Shown piece by piece: positions 9,240 through 20,601 of a stretch of DNA of 64,000 bases (position 1 is its first letter; the number at the start of each line of letters is the position of its first letter). Where the stretch lies: NCBI GenBank assembly GCA_903772945.1, contig CAICTM010000019.1, positions 109,501-173,500 on the forward strand. Direction: 5' to 3'. A model generated the notes under the pieces. It saw only the letters and a list, made by a program, of their open reading frames with translations. It was not told the DNA's origin and ran no database searches. The translations under genes were made by a program, and so were the position numbers. The stretch comes from Seminavis robusta (lineage: Eukaryota > Bacillariophyta > Bacillariophyceae > Naviculales > Naviculaceae).

Positions 9240-10484
9240 ATGACAACCAAAGAAGAAGGAGAAACAGAGGCTCCTGAGAAGACACTCCCGTCCTTGTCAC
9301 AAGTTGAAGAAGGGATCGTGTCGCCTCAAAGGGAAGAAAACTCTCGGCAAAGCAGCAACGTACAAGAAGAGGTGGCCCCGACCTATTTGTGGCAGAATCA
9401 TGAGAATAATGGACAAGGGCAGAAATCGTCACCGCCAGCACCAGCGCGGCTACCCCGAAATTTACCACGGAAGCAACCGATAGTTCAGGCAAGCAAAGTG
9501 GCAAATCAACAAGGTGATTCTTCTTGCTCTAATAATAAGGAAGACAACCGCAAACTGAACACAGGACCAAATAATCAACAAGAAGAAGAGGCCCCGTCGT
9601 ATTGGTGGCAAAACCACGAGAATGGAGAATGGTGGAGCGGAAAAATAAAAGTGCCCCAAAGTCAAGCTATGAATGATAGAGGGAATGATGATGGCAACAA
9701 TGACCAGCTGAAGGAAAACACATCGACAATCAAAATTATTCCGGGGGATGAGGAAAATGAAGCGTATCAGAGAGTATCGGGTGGGGGTAGCAACACAAGG
9801 CTACTTGTAGGGGACAAGAATTCAACTTTATGGATTGGGACGAATGGGGACGTTCAGGGGGCAGTTCCACCCCAAACCCAAACTATGCAGGATCGTGCCG
9901 ATTATGACTGTGAGAAACACGAGGAGCCAAAACTGGACGAGCCGAAAAGGCGTTCCATGAACGATGCGTGTCCTTGGATGCAAGACTGTCCGGGCGGCGC
10001 ATATTGCCCCTGCATGGTAGTATGCCTCCCATGTATGGTGGTGTACCTCCAATGCTATTGTTGTCGCGACTGTCTACTTTATATCTGTGATACCAGCAAT
10101 TCCAAACACGACCGACCCATCTTTGAAGGCCCAGAGGGTGGGATGAGAACTTGCAACGACCAAAAACGAGACATGCAGGAAGTAAGTTTCGATTGCTGTG
10201 ACAGGGTATGGTGCGGAAACGACGACTCTCCGGGACTCTGTCCCGAGGTTTGCGACCAAGGCATTTGCGACAATGGTATTCAACACTTTTGTGGTGACTG
10301 CTCTAAAATGTGCTCGGACGGGTGCCAATGCTGTGGCGATTGCTGCATGGATTGTCTGTGCTGTGACGGGTGCAACTGCGGCGGTTGCGACTGTGACTGC
10401 GGTGGCGACTGCGGCGATGCTGGGGAATGCCTCTTCTGTATCCTGTGCTGTCCCTGTCAGGTTTTGGCCGGTGCCAGCAACTAG
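9240..10484 (+). CDS. Cysteine-rich protein with Trp-containing repeats, unknown function
   Basis: A 414-residue single-exon protein. The first half is Glu/Gln/Asn-rich and holds two copies of a short repeat, APTYLWQNHENN near residue 47 and APSYWWQNHENGEWW near 118. From about residue 222 to the end there are about 40 cysteines in CC, CxC and CxxC arrangements, such as DGCQCCGDCCMDCLCC and CGGCDCDCGGDC. A more hydrophobic Cys stretch near 250-285 (CMVVCLPCMVVYLQCYCC) could be lipid-modified or membrane-associated. There is no signal peptide. I do not recognise the family. Metal binding or S-acylated scaffolding are possibilities only. Confidence 0.6.
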   Translation: MTTKEEGETEAPEKTLPSLSQVEEGIVSPQREENSRQSSNVQEEVAPTYLWQNHENNGQGQKSSPPAPARLPRNLPRKQPIVQASKVANQQGDSSCSNNKEDNRKLNTGPNNQQEEEAPSYWWQNHENGEWWSGKIKVPQSQAMNDRGNDDGNNDQLKENTSTIKIIPGDEENEAYQRVSGGGSNTRLLVGDKNSTLWIGTNGDVQGAVPPQTQTMQDRADYDCEKHEEPKLDEPKRRSMNDACPWMQDCPGGAYCPCMVVCLPCMVVYLQCYCCRDCLLYICDTSNSKHDRPIFEGPEGGMRTCNDQKRDMQEVSFDCCDRVWCGNDDSPGLCPEVCDQGICDNGIQHFCGDCSKMCSDGCQCCGDCCMDCLCCDGCNCGGCDCDCGGDCGDAGECLFCILCCPCQVLAGASN

Positions 10485-11124
10485 TGAAGCTGCTGCCAGG
10501 CAGTTTTCAGGGGAATCGAATCGATTCAATCGACACAGCAAAAAGAATTGGCGGAGAATGCCGAGCCGGGGTCTTTACGGAGCTGTTTGGTTGTATGGAT
10601 GGAGGAAACTGGGGAGGCTAAAGGACCGGCGGATGCTGGGGAGGGGGGTTGTTTTAAAAGTGTAATACGTTAGATGGAAGAATCCTGGAGTACATCTTGT
10701 GAATCTGGTCATTATGACCCCGCCTTTGTGCAGTCCCCAATATATGTACTAGCTAGTATACTGAAGGCTGGTGAGGAGTTGTGGTATGCCAGATCGGTGT
10801 GAAGCCATGGGATAACCCATCCTGCATCTGCTTGCATGCGTCTTAGAGGGCTCGTTCTCGAACTTGCAAGAAGCAACACCAAAGCGAGTCTAGTGGGTCA
10901 GCAAGGTTTGCAGATGTAGTCTACTGTACATAACCAAGCCTTTCGGAGGATAACTTTACAGCCTTACCGGCTTGTTTAAAGAGAACGGAGGCGTACGAGT
11001 GTACTGAGGGCGAAAGGGGTAGAAGGCAGTGATCTGATTGGCTAATCAAGCTAATACGTCAGGAAGTATGTCGCAAAAATTCAAATATACTTAACGTACC
11101 ATTTATAGTTATTACGGATACAGT
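10485..11124. other. Intergenic before the transposon district
   Basis: I see no gene. It holds the 3' flank of the Cys-rich gene, then AT-richer DNA near 11070-11120 that may mark the left edge of the transposase-like element. No terminal inverted repeat could be identified. Confidence 0.4.
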
Positions 11125-13230
11125 GTGCTATCAAGTTCGAAATTTCGTGTTTCTGTTTTCGCGAAAGAAGGATTCCATCGCGAAATCGACAATGACATGC
11201 TCCGCTCACTGCGCTCACCTGCAGTCATTAACTCGGCCAAAAAGCCAGTAGAAGCAGCAGAAGAGAGACATGGAGCCACCAACAGCAGAGAGCTACCACT
11301 CACATGGAGGAATGGGCTGCCAAGTCAACAGAGGAACTCGCAACAGAAGAGAGCCTACCAACTGGCTGCCAACAACAACAACAGATCCAAGAGCCAGAGA
11401 AGAAGGACCCCAAACAACGCTGGGAGGAGAGGTAGCAGAAGTCTTTGATCCACTCAAGAAGTGTGTCATCTGTAAGGCCAGACATCTTGGTTTCAGAGTC
11501 CCAAAAAGATCACATCACGTTCTCTGTATTAAGAATACAGTAACAAGAGGAAGAGGAGATTTGAATGAGCTGACAATGAAACTATCAGAGAGAGCAGAAG
11601 ACTCACAAGGCACTTCAGTGCTCCTCTTCGACTCAATGAGAGAGGAAGCTGGAAGCACTCAACACAGGAGAATGGAGATGCCTTCTTTGCTGCTAGAACA
11701 AACACCGCCAAACCAAATCAGAGCCGGCAACAGAAGAAATCCACAACCACACAACTCCAGTAGCTCTTTGTCGAAAGGTAACCACTCTTGTAAATGATAT
11801 GCCTTTTGTGGAAAGCATAAGACAAAGGAGCACCACTGGCAATGCTAGCAATGGCACAAGTAGTGTCAGAATCCATTATCGGCCTAAGAATCAGGAGCTA
11901 TTCAGACAACACTTCCAAGGACTCACCATGACAGTTCCTCCACAGAGGAGCAATTCAAATCTCCACACTACCACTCCATTGTTGGCCAGAAACTACTCCT
12001 TGTGGACTGGAATCGATGTGGATTACTGTACCTTGTCCCGATGGAGATGCTCTGGCCAACTCAAGAATGCGAGGCACAACTGGTCCAAGAACAGGACCTT
12101 GTTCCCTATCTTTGGGCATCACTGGTCCTCCTTCTTGGTGTATAGTCATGTCCATGGTTTGTGGAAGCTGCAACAGAAGATTCGATGCCAACTCTGCAGA
12201 AGTGCTGGTCTCGATCCCAGACATGCTTCATTGCTTATCCAGTGGAGTCCAAGTATGCTCTACCTAACAAGGTTGTCATTTGGAGCGAACAGCAACAGAA
12301 GTATTCGATTCTATCATGTTAACCTATGGAAATGGAGACCTATGCAGCCACCTCATCTACAATGCAATCAACAGAGAGTATCTAGAGCCATGATGTCTTA
12401 CTTCTCTACTGGCAAGGAAGCGACACTGATCATGATCCCTTTCTTCAAAAGATGGCACTTACATCAGACAGTTTCCTCCTCTTGGTGACACCATCCTTGA
12501 CTCTATGATGGCTGCTTGTGCTTCAAACAGGAATCCGTGGAGGATCAGTGACAACCAAAGGCCCACAAGAGAGATCCAAAGTGTCAAGTGCAACAAAGGA
12601 ATCTTCTGTCAAGACCACACCTTCCAGGTGATCAAGAACTACAGCAAGAGTCTTGGTGCTGCTGCTGTTTGGGATGCTGCTACTGAGACTGAGAGATTGC
12701 TTCAGCAGTTCTCGTTCCTACCACCAAGACCATCCACTTCTCCCATGCTAGCCATGCAGCTAGCAAGGAGGAGACACTTCAATCCAGCTGCCATGTATAG
12801 TGACACCTGGCCCCACAAGGATGACTACTGGGAGTTACTCTTTCCAGGTATTGAGGGAAGACTTGGCCTGTTTCATTATGAGAAGAGGATCCTGTCAACT
12901 TTGAGGAAGGGTCACATTGATTACTTTCAAGCACTGACAGACCTCTTGGATTGCTTGTATGAGTACTCACCAGATGACTATGGAAACTTCTCCATGCATT
13001 GAAACATGGCCTCTTGTCCTCCAATGGTCAAGTGTTACTCTATGGCTGATCTCCGACATGCAAGCCTCCAAGGTCTTCAGAGCTCGGTACTCCAAGTATC
13101 TAAGGAAGCAGATGAGGTCACCAGAACAATGAGCAGAGGTTGCAGCAGTGGTCTGCAGGTACAAGGTGACAGCCAGTGATGGTTGCCAGCCAGGACAGGG
13201 GCGACTGGATCCAGCCAAGAACTATACCTT
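11125..13230 (+). pseudogene. Transposase-like gene, 5' part (interrupted by LTR element)
   Basis: Successive frames give blocks of one protein family. There is a basic N-terminus, a zinc-knuckle-like CVICKARHLGF...HHVLC, then VRIHYR, FQGLTMTVP, and FDANSAEVLVSIP with CGSCNRRF. Next come DHTFQVIKNY followed by GAAAVWDAATET, LARRRHFNPAAMYSDTWP, and LGLFHYEKRILSTLRKGHIDYF, and finally ARYSKYLRKQMR and GQGRLDPAKNYT. The DHTF...YSD...H..KRI order looks like a DDE-type catalytic core. I recall similar proteins being numerous in pennate diatoms but cannot check. Several frame changes and stops are present (about 11.8, 12.4, 12.5 and 13.0 kb), so the gene is broken besides being split. The coding sense resumes at 18426. 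Confidence 0.6.
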
Positions 13231-13646
13231 TGCAATACACGGCTCTTAGCTAATTCGCGACTCGATCCTAGATAGGGTTTGAGTTCGACTCATGACCGAG
13301 TCTCTCGTGAATAGTCATTTGAGACAGGGTTCTCAATGACCGCGCTAGTCACACTAGGTTGATGATGAAACATCGCTCTAGATATTTAGCCAGCGTGGAG
13401 TACTTCCACGCTACTAGATCCAGGCTAGACAAACCTCCACGCGTTCCGTTTAGGATCGTGAGAGACGTAGGATTCTACCACAACCTATCTATCACACATA
13501 AGTCTCCCGCGGGAAGCCAGATCTACGATCCTTTGATGAGATCTCTCGTTGATTAGTTTTCATAGCTTTCTAATCTCTCTCATAACTTCATTCTCTCAAA
13601 CTCAAAACACTCGAAAGATCTTTACACTAGCTTTTAGCGTAGTGCA
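13231..13646 (+). repeat. 5' LTR of the gypsy element
   Basis: A direct repeat of 18004-18425 that begins TGCAATACACGG and ends TAGCGTAGTGCA. It is about 416 bases long and preceded by the CCTT target-site copy. Confidence 0.9.
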
Positions 13647-13939
13647 TTTGTTAACAAACACAATAGCTTTTCAGCTACCCTCAACCTTATTCCTTCACCA
13701 TGAAGATGGCGTCAAGGAAAGCATGCGTTCCGCAACTTCGAGAAACAGTTGCGTGACAAACCAATCTTCCTCTTGTCGACAATGAAGAAGAACACGAGAT
13801 CGACACACTCGTGCCACCACTTGTGTGTGCGTGGTGATATTTGCCACTTTGCCGTAGAGTTCATTGCCACCACTTGGATGTGCTTTAGTTATAGTATCTG
13901 GGATTTTGTGTGTGCACGACATGGTCGTTGAAGTCCATA

Positions 13940-14365
13940 ATCCTGGCTAAATCCTTCAGTGATAGAGATCCTCCATCAAGTGTTAAAATTGATTAGAGAG
14001 TTGTCCTCATTGTCAGAGTTTCCTGATTTGCACTTGGCAACATGGGTGCCGATAGGTGCAAGTGGTGGCACTAGTGTCGTCGATCTCGTTTCCTTCGTCA
14101 TTGTCGACAAGAGGAAGAATGGGTTTTGTCACGCAACTGTTTCTCGATGTTGCGGAACGCATGCTTTCCTTAGACCATTCATTGTGAAGGAATAGGTTGA
14201 GGGTAGCGAAAAGCTATTGTGTTGTTGTGCGATCCGCGGCCTGTGTTGTGGGGGTCATGAACCCTTTCTCAATTACTATTCACTAAAGACTCGGTCATGA
14301 GTCGAACTGAAACCCTATCTATGATCGGGTCGCGAATAAGGCTGAGATCCGTGTATTGCATTTGG
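13940..14365 (-). repeat. Inverted partial copy of the element's own LTR head and leader
   Basis: Read on the minus strand, this begins with the LTR head (TGCAATACACGGATCTCAGC at its right end) and carries part of the LTR. It then continues into leader and early gag sequence matching the forward sequence at 13660-13835. Together with the forward copy it makes a long imperfect fold-back inside the element. It looks like a second, 5'-end-only copy joined in opposite orientation. The inner boundary is approximate. Confidence 0.7.
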
Positions 14366-17300
14366 AATCAAACAAGCACTATAGACATCAGACGTTGATC
14401 CTGCAGAACTCACTGCTCAACCTCTGCCTCAAATGGGATTCTTTATCAGACTTCGAACCATGTTGCCAAGCGCAAATCAGAAAACTCTGACAATGAGGAC
14501 AACTCCTCTATCAATTTACATCACTTGGATGGAGAAATCTCTATCTGAGGATTAGGCCAGGATGATGACTCAACGGAACCCTGTTCCGATTTCTCATACC
14601 AAGTGATGAAGATATCTCACTAACTAGTAAACAAGAATTGTTTGCAACTGATGAACTCTACGGCAAATTAGATTGATTGCCTAGAAGCTGCTCAACTAGA
14701 CTCTGATGATCTATTTAGCATCGTTAACCTCGTCCGTGGCCAACCACCTCGTAAACGTCGCAAGACAAGAGACCTCAAACCATCGTTTATGTTAGATTTA
14801 ACAAGCGAGAAAAAGGGAAACCAAAACCCGTTACACTCCGTTGCTTGCTGGATACAGGAGCATCCGAACCTGATTGCTCAACCTCATGCTAAGAAATTAC
14901 GCATGAAGATCTTGGGGGCGCCAAACGATGTTGACTACCCCTGCAGGAGAATAAACACCAGCGAAGTGCAAGGGTGCATTATGATTCCTGAATTCCACGA
15001 AGATAGAATTATCGAGTGGGACCTACACGTCAACCAAGAGCTTGGGGCGTATGACATGATCATAGGTCGAGATATTCTCTCTGACTTAGGTTTCAAGTTC
15101 GATTTCACTACCATGTCAGTGGAATGGGACGGCGCATCTATTCCTATGAAAGATAGCGACACCAATGAAGAAGAAAACTTTTTCATTCCTGATCCTGCCG
15201 CTGTCGATGACAGTGCAGATCGTCTCAAGAAGATTCTTGATGCGAAATTACGAACAAGCTGACTTAAGGCAGGTTTGCCAAAGTCAAGATCAGTTAAACA
15301 CGGAAGAGAAGGAACAGCTTCATTCCTTACTGACGAAGTACTCTGACCTATTCGATGGTACTTTAGGAAAGTGGCAGATGGACGATACGAAGTAGAACTT
15401 CTCCCTGATGCTAAACCTATCATGCAAGGGCTTACCCTATTCCAACGGGTCCACACCAACACTCTTAAGATGGAGGTCGAACGTCTCTGCGAAGCAGGAG
15501 TACTCAAGAAGGTAAACCGTTCCGAGTGGGCGGCACCAACTTTCATCATTCCCAAGAAAGACGGATCTGTACGATTCATCTCTGATTTCCGGGAACTGAA
15601 AAAAGGATTAAGCGGAACCTTATCCTATCCCAAAAATACAGGACATGCTCTTGAATCTAGATGGATTCAAGTACGCTACTAGTCTAGACCTGAACATGGG
15701 ATACTATCACATCGAGCTGTCACCTCACTCGAAGCAACTCTGTACCATCGTACTCCCGTGGGAAAGTAGAGTACCAGAGGTTGCCAATGGGCCTATGTAA
15801 TAGTCCCGACATCTTCTCAAGAGAAGATGGGAACACTAATGCACGACCTAGAATACGTCCGTGCATACATTGATGATCTACTCATCCTAACTAACGGCGA
15901 TCTAGCAAGATCACGTTGAAAAGTTGGATGAAGTTCTCCGACGGCTTCGAGAAGCCGGACTTAAGATCAATGCTACCAAGTCCTTCTTCGCAAGAGGAGA
16001 ACTTGAGTACCTAGGTTACTGGATTACTCGAGAAGGGATCCAACCTATAACCAAGAAAATAGACGCGATCAAGAATATCGCTCCTCTACCAACAGGAGGA
16101 ACTCCGTAGATTCATTGGACTAGTGAACTACTATCGAGACATGTGGATTAGACGATCACATGTACTGGCTCCACTCGCTTCGTTGACTTCCAAAACAACG
16201 AAGTGGAATGGGAAGCGAACACGACAAGGCCTTTAGCCAGATGAAGAAGATCATCAGCAAGAAACCTTGCTCGCCTACCCTGACTTCAATGACACATTCG
16301 TTATCCACACGGATGCGAGTGACACTCAACTAGGTCAGTAATTTCCCAGAAGGAAAACCTATCGCGTTCTACAGTAGGAAGCTCAACCCTGCTCAGACAC
16401 GTTACACAGTTACCGAGAAGGAACTTCTCAGTATCGTAGAAACTCTAAAAGAGTTCCGTATATTCTCTAGGACAGAAGATCGTCGTACATACGGACCACA
16501 GAATCTTACATGTAAGAACTTCAATACCGATCGCGTAATGCGATGGCGCCTTATTCTGGAAGAATACGGCCCTGAACTACGGTACATCAAGGGCGAACAG
16601 AACATCGTCGCTGATGCGTTGTCGAGACTTAACATCTCAACAACGACGGTTCTTCGGAACAGATGGACGCCAGCGAGATCGCTGAGCTCATGGCTGCAGA
16701 CGAAGAGGACTTCCCTAGCGAATTCCCTCTCCGTTCCCTGAGATCGAACATCGTCAGAAAGACGACAACGATATCAAGAAGCTCCTCAGAGACAAGCCAA
16801 ACGACTACAAGAAGCAATCTTTCCCCAGAGGGGATAAGTCCTACGACTTAGTAGTTAAGGACGAGAAAATCGTCGTACCTAAAACTATGCAGAAAAAGCT
16901 AGTTGAATGGTACCATGGTTGCTGATGCATCCTGGCGAGACTCGCAGGAGCTAACCATCAGCCAACACTACACCTGGAAGGGTCTGCGCAGGACTGTGCA
17001 GACCGTATGTCAGCGTTGCCAAAGCTGCCAGATGAACAAACCCAAGACGCGTAAGCGGGATTGATGCCTCCAAAGACTTGCGAGGAGATCCCTTGGAAAA
17101 CTATGTATTGACCTGATGGCCCTTACAACGTCGGGGATCCCAAGAAAAAGAATTCCTGCACACTTCATGCTTGACAATGATTGATCCGTAACCGGATGGT
17201 TCGAGATTGCAGAGATCTGCTCCAAGGCAAGCAAACGAAGTAGCCATCGTCTAGAACAAACGTGGCTTACTCCGTATCCATGGCCTGCGAGGTTATCATG

Positions 17301-18003
17301 GATAGAGGACGCGATTTCCGCGCAGAGGTCGAAAAGACACTCGGGATGAATATGGACTCGTCGCAAGTTCATCACACGCGTAACCCTCAAGCCAACTCTA
17401 TGGTCGAGCGTGCTCATCAAACCTACGCAACTTGATCGCTGTTCAAAACATCAAGTGCCAAGAGACCTCGTGAATGGATCTGGGATGGAGTCCTCACGGC
17501 GGTTCGCTTTGCATGAATGCCACGATCATACACCTTGCGTGCAACGCCCGCACAGCTCGTGTTCAATCGTGACGCGATTCACAACGTCCGGTTCGAAGCC
17601 AACTGGAAGTACATTAAGGAACGTCGCCAACGACTAATCCAACAAAACAACGATAGGGAAAACGCAACGCGTGTCCCTCATCAATAAAAGTCAACGATAC
17701 GTGATGATTCAACAGTATCATCACGCAAGTACGGTCAGCCAAGTACAAAGGTCCTTACACTATAGACCGAGTCAATGACAATGGCACTGTACGGCTCCAA
17801 CATGCTACCGCCAACGGCGGCACAGTCTACCAGACTTGGAACATAAGGTATATACACCCATACAAGGCCTGATCCCTTGTAGGATTGCCATCGTGCGACG
17901 CAATGTCTACATCCAAACTCATGAGAGTGCCCCGCACTTTAAATCATATGTTCTCCTTGTCCGACTGCTGTCGCGCCTTCTGTGACCCTTGTCAGGGGGC
18001 GAA

Positions 18004-18425
18004 TGCAATACACGGCTCTTACCTTATTCGCGACTCGATCCTAGATAGGGTTTGAGTTCGACTCATGACGGAGTCTCTCGTGAATAGTCATTTGAGACAG
18101 GGTTCTCAATGACCGCGCTAGTCACACTAGGTTGATGATGAAACATCGCTCTAGATATTTAGCCAGCGTGGAGTACTTCCAGCTACTAGATCCAGGCTAG
18201 ACAAACCTTCCCAGCGTTCCGTTTTAGGATCGTGGAGAGACGTAGGATTACTACCACAACCTACTCTATCAACTTTATAGTCTCCCGCGGAGCCAGATCT
18301 AGATCCTTTGATGATGATCTCTCTCGTTGATTAGTTTTCATAGCTTTCTAATCTCTCTCATAACTTTCATTCTCTCAAACTCAAAACACTCGAAAGATCT
18401 TTACACTAGCTTTTAGCGTAGTGCA
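18004..18425 (+). repeat. 3' LTR of the gypsy element
   Basis: Matches the 5' LTR over its whole length and ends TAGCGTAGTGCA. The second CCTT target-site copy and the resumed coding sequence of the interrupted gene follow directly. Confidence 0.9.
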
Positions 18426-19330
18426 CCTTTTTCACTTCTGATACCAAGCCAGCAGTAGAGAACTGTGTTGACAAAGCGGCTCACTTGGCTGATCCCCTTG
18501 CACTGGAAGACATGTATGACACATCCTACCATCACCCAATTCCAAGCACAGCCTCCCAGAGTACCTATCAAGGAGAGGAGAATCCAAGTTAGAGCGTTCC
18601 ATGACAAGTTTGCCCATTTTGGCAATGGTGGAATGAGAAGAAGCCTTGCTGATGCACTCAACTTGCTGGACTGCTAGATACAACCTCAAGATTAGACACA
18701 AGAGAGCCTTCCTGTCAAGAATCAGTCTGGCAGAGAGGAGGTCAATTCCAGCCGGATGGGAAAGGTTGTACTTACTGGAATCATTCAGAGTTGGCTTACC
18801 TCAATGAGCTAGCACTGGCTGTGGTCCATGAACCATTTCCTACTGCAGACCACTGCCACAGGATAATGGAGAGAGGTTCTTTCAAGAGTTCATTGTGCAT
18901 TCAAACCACAGGGCAGAAGTATGCTCCAAATGATTGTTTTCTTTGTGCGGCTTGCACTGAGCACCACCGAGTCCACCAGCATCGAGGCACAAGTCCACCA
19001 GCAATCGTTCACCGACTGCAACAGCAATGGTTCCACCGCCGCCACCACCACCACCGCCGCCACCACCACCTCCACCACCTGCAGTGCCACAAACAAGAAA
19101 TGTTTATGTTGGTAATTTGATTCTATACCAGCAACAACAACAAATTCAAATGATGCAACTTGCCATGCAAATGCGCAATTCCAACCCATACTGCCATATC
19201 CTTTCCAGCCACCTCCTCCACCGAATGGCTGCTGTCAGAGATACTGCCAGTGGTTGACCAACAGGAGAGGAAGACCACCTCATGATGCCCATTGCCAATC
19301 TAGATTGACTGGATACTCTGCATAAAATAA
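18426..19330 (+). pseudogene. Transposase-like gene, 3' part
   Basis: Coding sense resumes right after the 3' LTR: FFTSDTKPAVENCVDKAAHL follows on from NYT at 13225, so the frame lines up across the insertion once the duplicated CCTT is counted once. Further blocks are LADPLALEDMYD, RFHDKFAHFGNGGMRRSLADALNLL, WNHSELAYLNELA and NDCFLCAACTEHH. A proline/histidine run is encoded by CCACCG repeats (19027-19083). The end is Cys-rich, with CC..YC.WL...RGRPPHDAHC near 19235-19300. Frame changes occur near 18.55, 18.67 and 18.9-19.0 kb. DNA binding or transposition is inferred from the DDE-like core upstream. Confidence 0.55.
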
Positions 19331-19383
19331 GATAGAAGTATTAGATGTGACAAATTCGTTTCTAATGTAGCCATTAACTACAT

Positions 19384-20000
19384 TCAAGGTCCTGGTTGGT
19401 TGTTAGGCTGTCTCCATACTCCTAGAGTGTCAAAGTCTTCAAAGCAATCTTGAACAAATCTCTCACTCATGGAAACAAAGCTACCAAAGAAAGTTTTGTT
19501 GTTGTAGTCATACCAATGGATAAGATACTCATTCCAAGCTTGCACAATCTCTTGTCCTTCATTCGAGTAGAAGTCATACATGCTCTCAGCCTCCATAAGC
19601 CTCTCCCTCCACCAACCAATAGATGCACTCAATGAAGATGTCCTTCCTCTCACAGGCTGGTCCCCAACATTTCATAAAGGGTGGAGAGAACATGCTTGTA
19701 CCATTTTGGACCGACACTCTTCTGAAGACCCCCGGACTCAAACATGTAATCCATTATTATTGTCATGTCAGGAGGAAGAGCTTGCATGCTCCTTGCAACA
19801 TCATCTCCTCGAATGAAGTCACTTCCATGGCTGTTGTGGCAAACAGAAGTTTCCTCTCCTCACTGTTGTACCCACAAATGACATACTTGCAGGTGAATCC
19901 ATTCTTGTGCCCTCAGCTCATTGAATGGGTATTCCTTGACACTTAGCAGCCACTGTGAGAAGAACGGTGTAATTGCGATCCTCATTGTCCAGTTGTTGTT
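19384..20000 (-). pseudogene. Decayed minus-strand gene, convergent with the transposase-like gene
   Basis: Blocks in shifting frames on the minus strand look like one protein: MRIAITPFFSQWLLSVKEYP, CKYVICGYNSEERKLLFATT followed by AMEVTSFEEMMLQGA, GLQKSVGPKWYKHVLSTLYEM, and a final intact 89-codon stretch. That last stretch holds ASIGWWRERLMEAESMYDFY and KTFFGSFVSMSERFVQDCFE and ends at 19384. The TGA/TAG-broken junctions lie near 19.88, 19.75 and 19.65 kb. The stop is only about 60-80 bases from the end of the transposase-like frame, so it may be the second gene of the same transposon. The family is not recognised. Confidence 0.4.
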
Positions 20001-20005
20001 TGTGT

Positions 20006-20177
20006 TAGTCGGTCGGTAGTGGTATCGGTAGAGGAAGACCGTAGAGGAAGAAGCGTCGTAGAGAAGTATAGTTGTTGTTGTCAGAGAGTCCTTGCCCCTA
20101 CCCATGTAAGCGCTGACTTCAAGACAATATAGCGGAGCATAGTGGTAGTCGGTCGGTAGTGGTATCGGTAGAGGAAG
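20006..20177. repeat. 32-base direct repeat pair
   Basis: TAGTCGGTCGGTAGTGGTAT followed by CGGTAGAGGAAG occurs identically at 20006-20037 and 20146-20177. Shorter GGAAGGATAGAA repeats lie at 20238-20275. It sits near the presumed right edge of the transposon district. Confidence 0.8.
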
Positions 20178-20296
20178 GAGCGGTGGCTGTAGCAGGATGA
20201 GGTCGGTTGTAGAGGAGGGCTTAGAGAGGACGTCGGTGTGGAAGGATAGAAGGACGACGTTAGTGGAAGGATAGAACGATTATAGCATGCCATGTC

Positions 20297-20437
20297 CCAA
20301 ACAACAACAACAACAACAACACAACAAAAACACAACAACAACAACAACAACACAACACAACAACACACAAACACAACAACAACAACAACAACAAAACAAC
20401 AACAACAACAACACAACAACAAAACAACAACAACAAC

Positions 20438-20496
<59 letters not shown>

Positions 20497-20601
20497 CACA
20501 ACAACACAACAACACAACAACAACAACAACAACAACAACACAACAACAACACACAAAACAACAACAACAACAAACAACAAACAACAACAACAACACTACC
20601 A
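20297..20601 (+). repeat. CAA-rich microsatellite, about 305 bases
   Basis: An almost uninterrupted (CAA)n run with CACAA and AAACAA variants. It produces long spurious Thr/Gln/Asn frames on the plus strand and Val/Leu/Cys frames on the minus strand. These are simple-sequence artefacts and not genes. Confidence 0.95.

Larger units (their letters stand above)
13231..18425 (+). mobile_element. Ty3/gypsy LTR retrotransposon fossil
   Basis: A 5.2-kb element flanked by direct LTRs (13231-13646 and 18004-18425), each starting TG and ending CA. A 4-base CCTT target duplication lies at 13227-13230 and 18426-18429. Internal coding remnants run in gypsy order: gag-like leader, aspartic protease region (about 14.8-15.25 kb), reverse transcriptase (about 15.3-15.9 kb, with the FIIPKKDGSVRFISDFREL block), RNase H (about 16.3-16.6 kb, HTDASD) and integrase (about 16.95-17.65 kb, HHCC-type zinc region). 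It is clearly broken, with roughly a dozen or more interruptions. The LTRs differ by only a handful of substitutions plus short length differences, so insertion looks fairly recent, although that age is uncertain. It inserted into the transposase-like gene. Confidence 0.9.
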
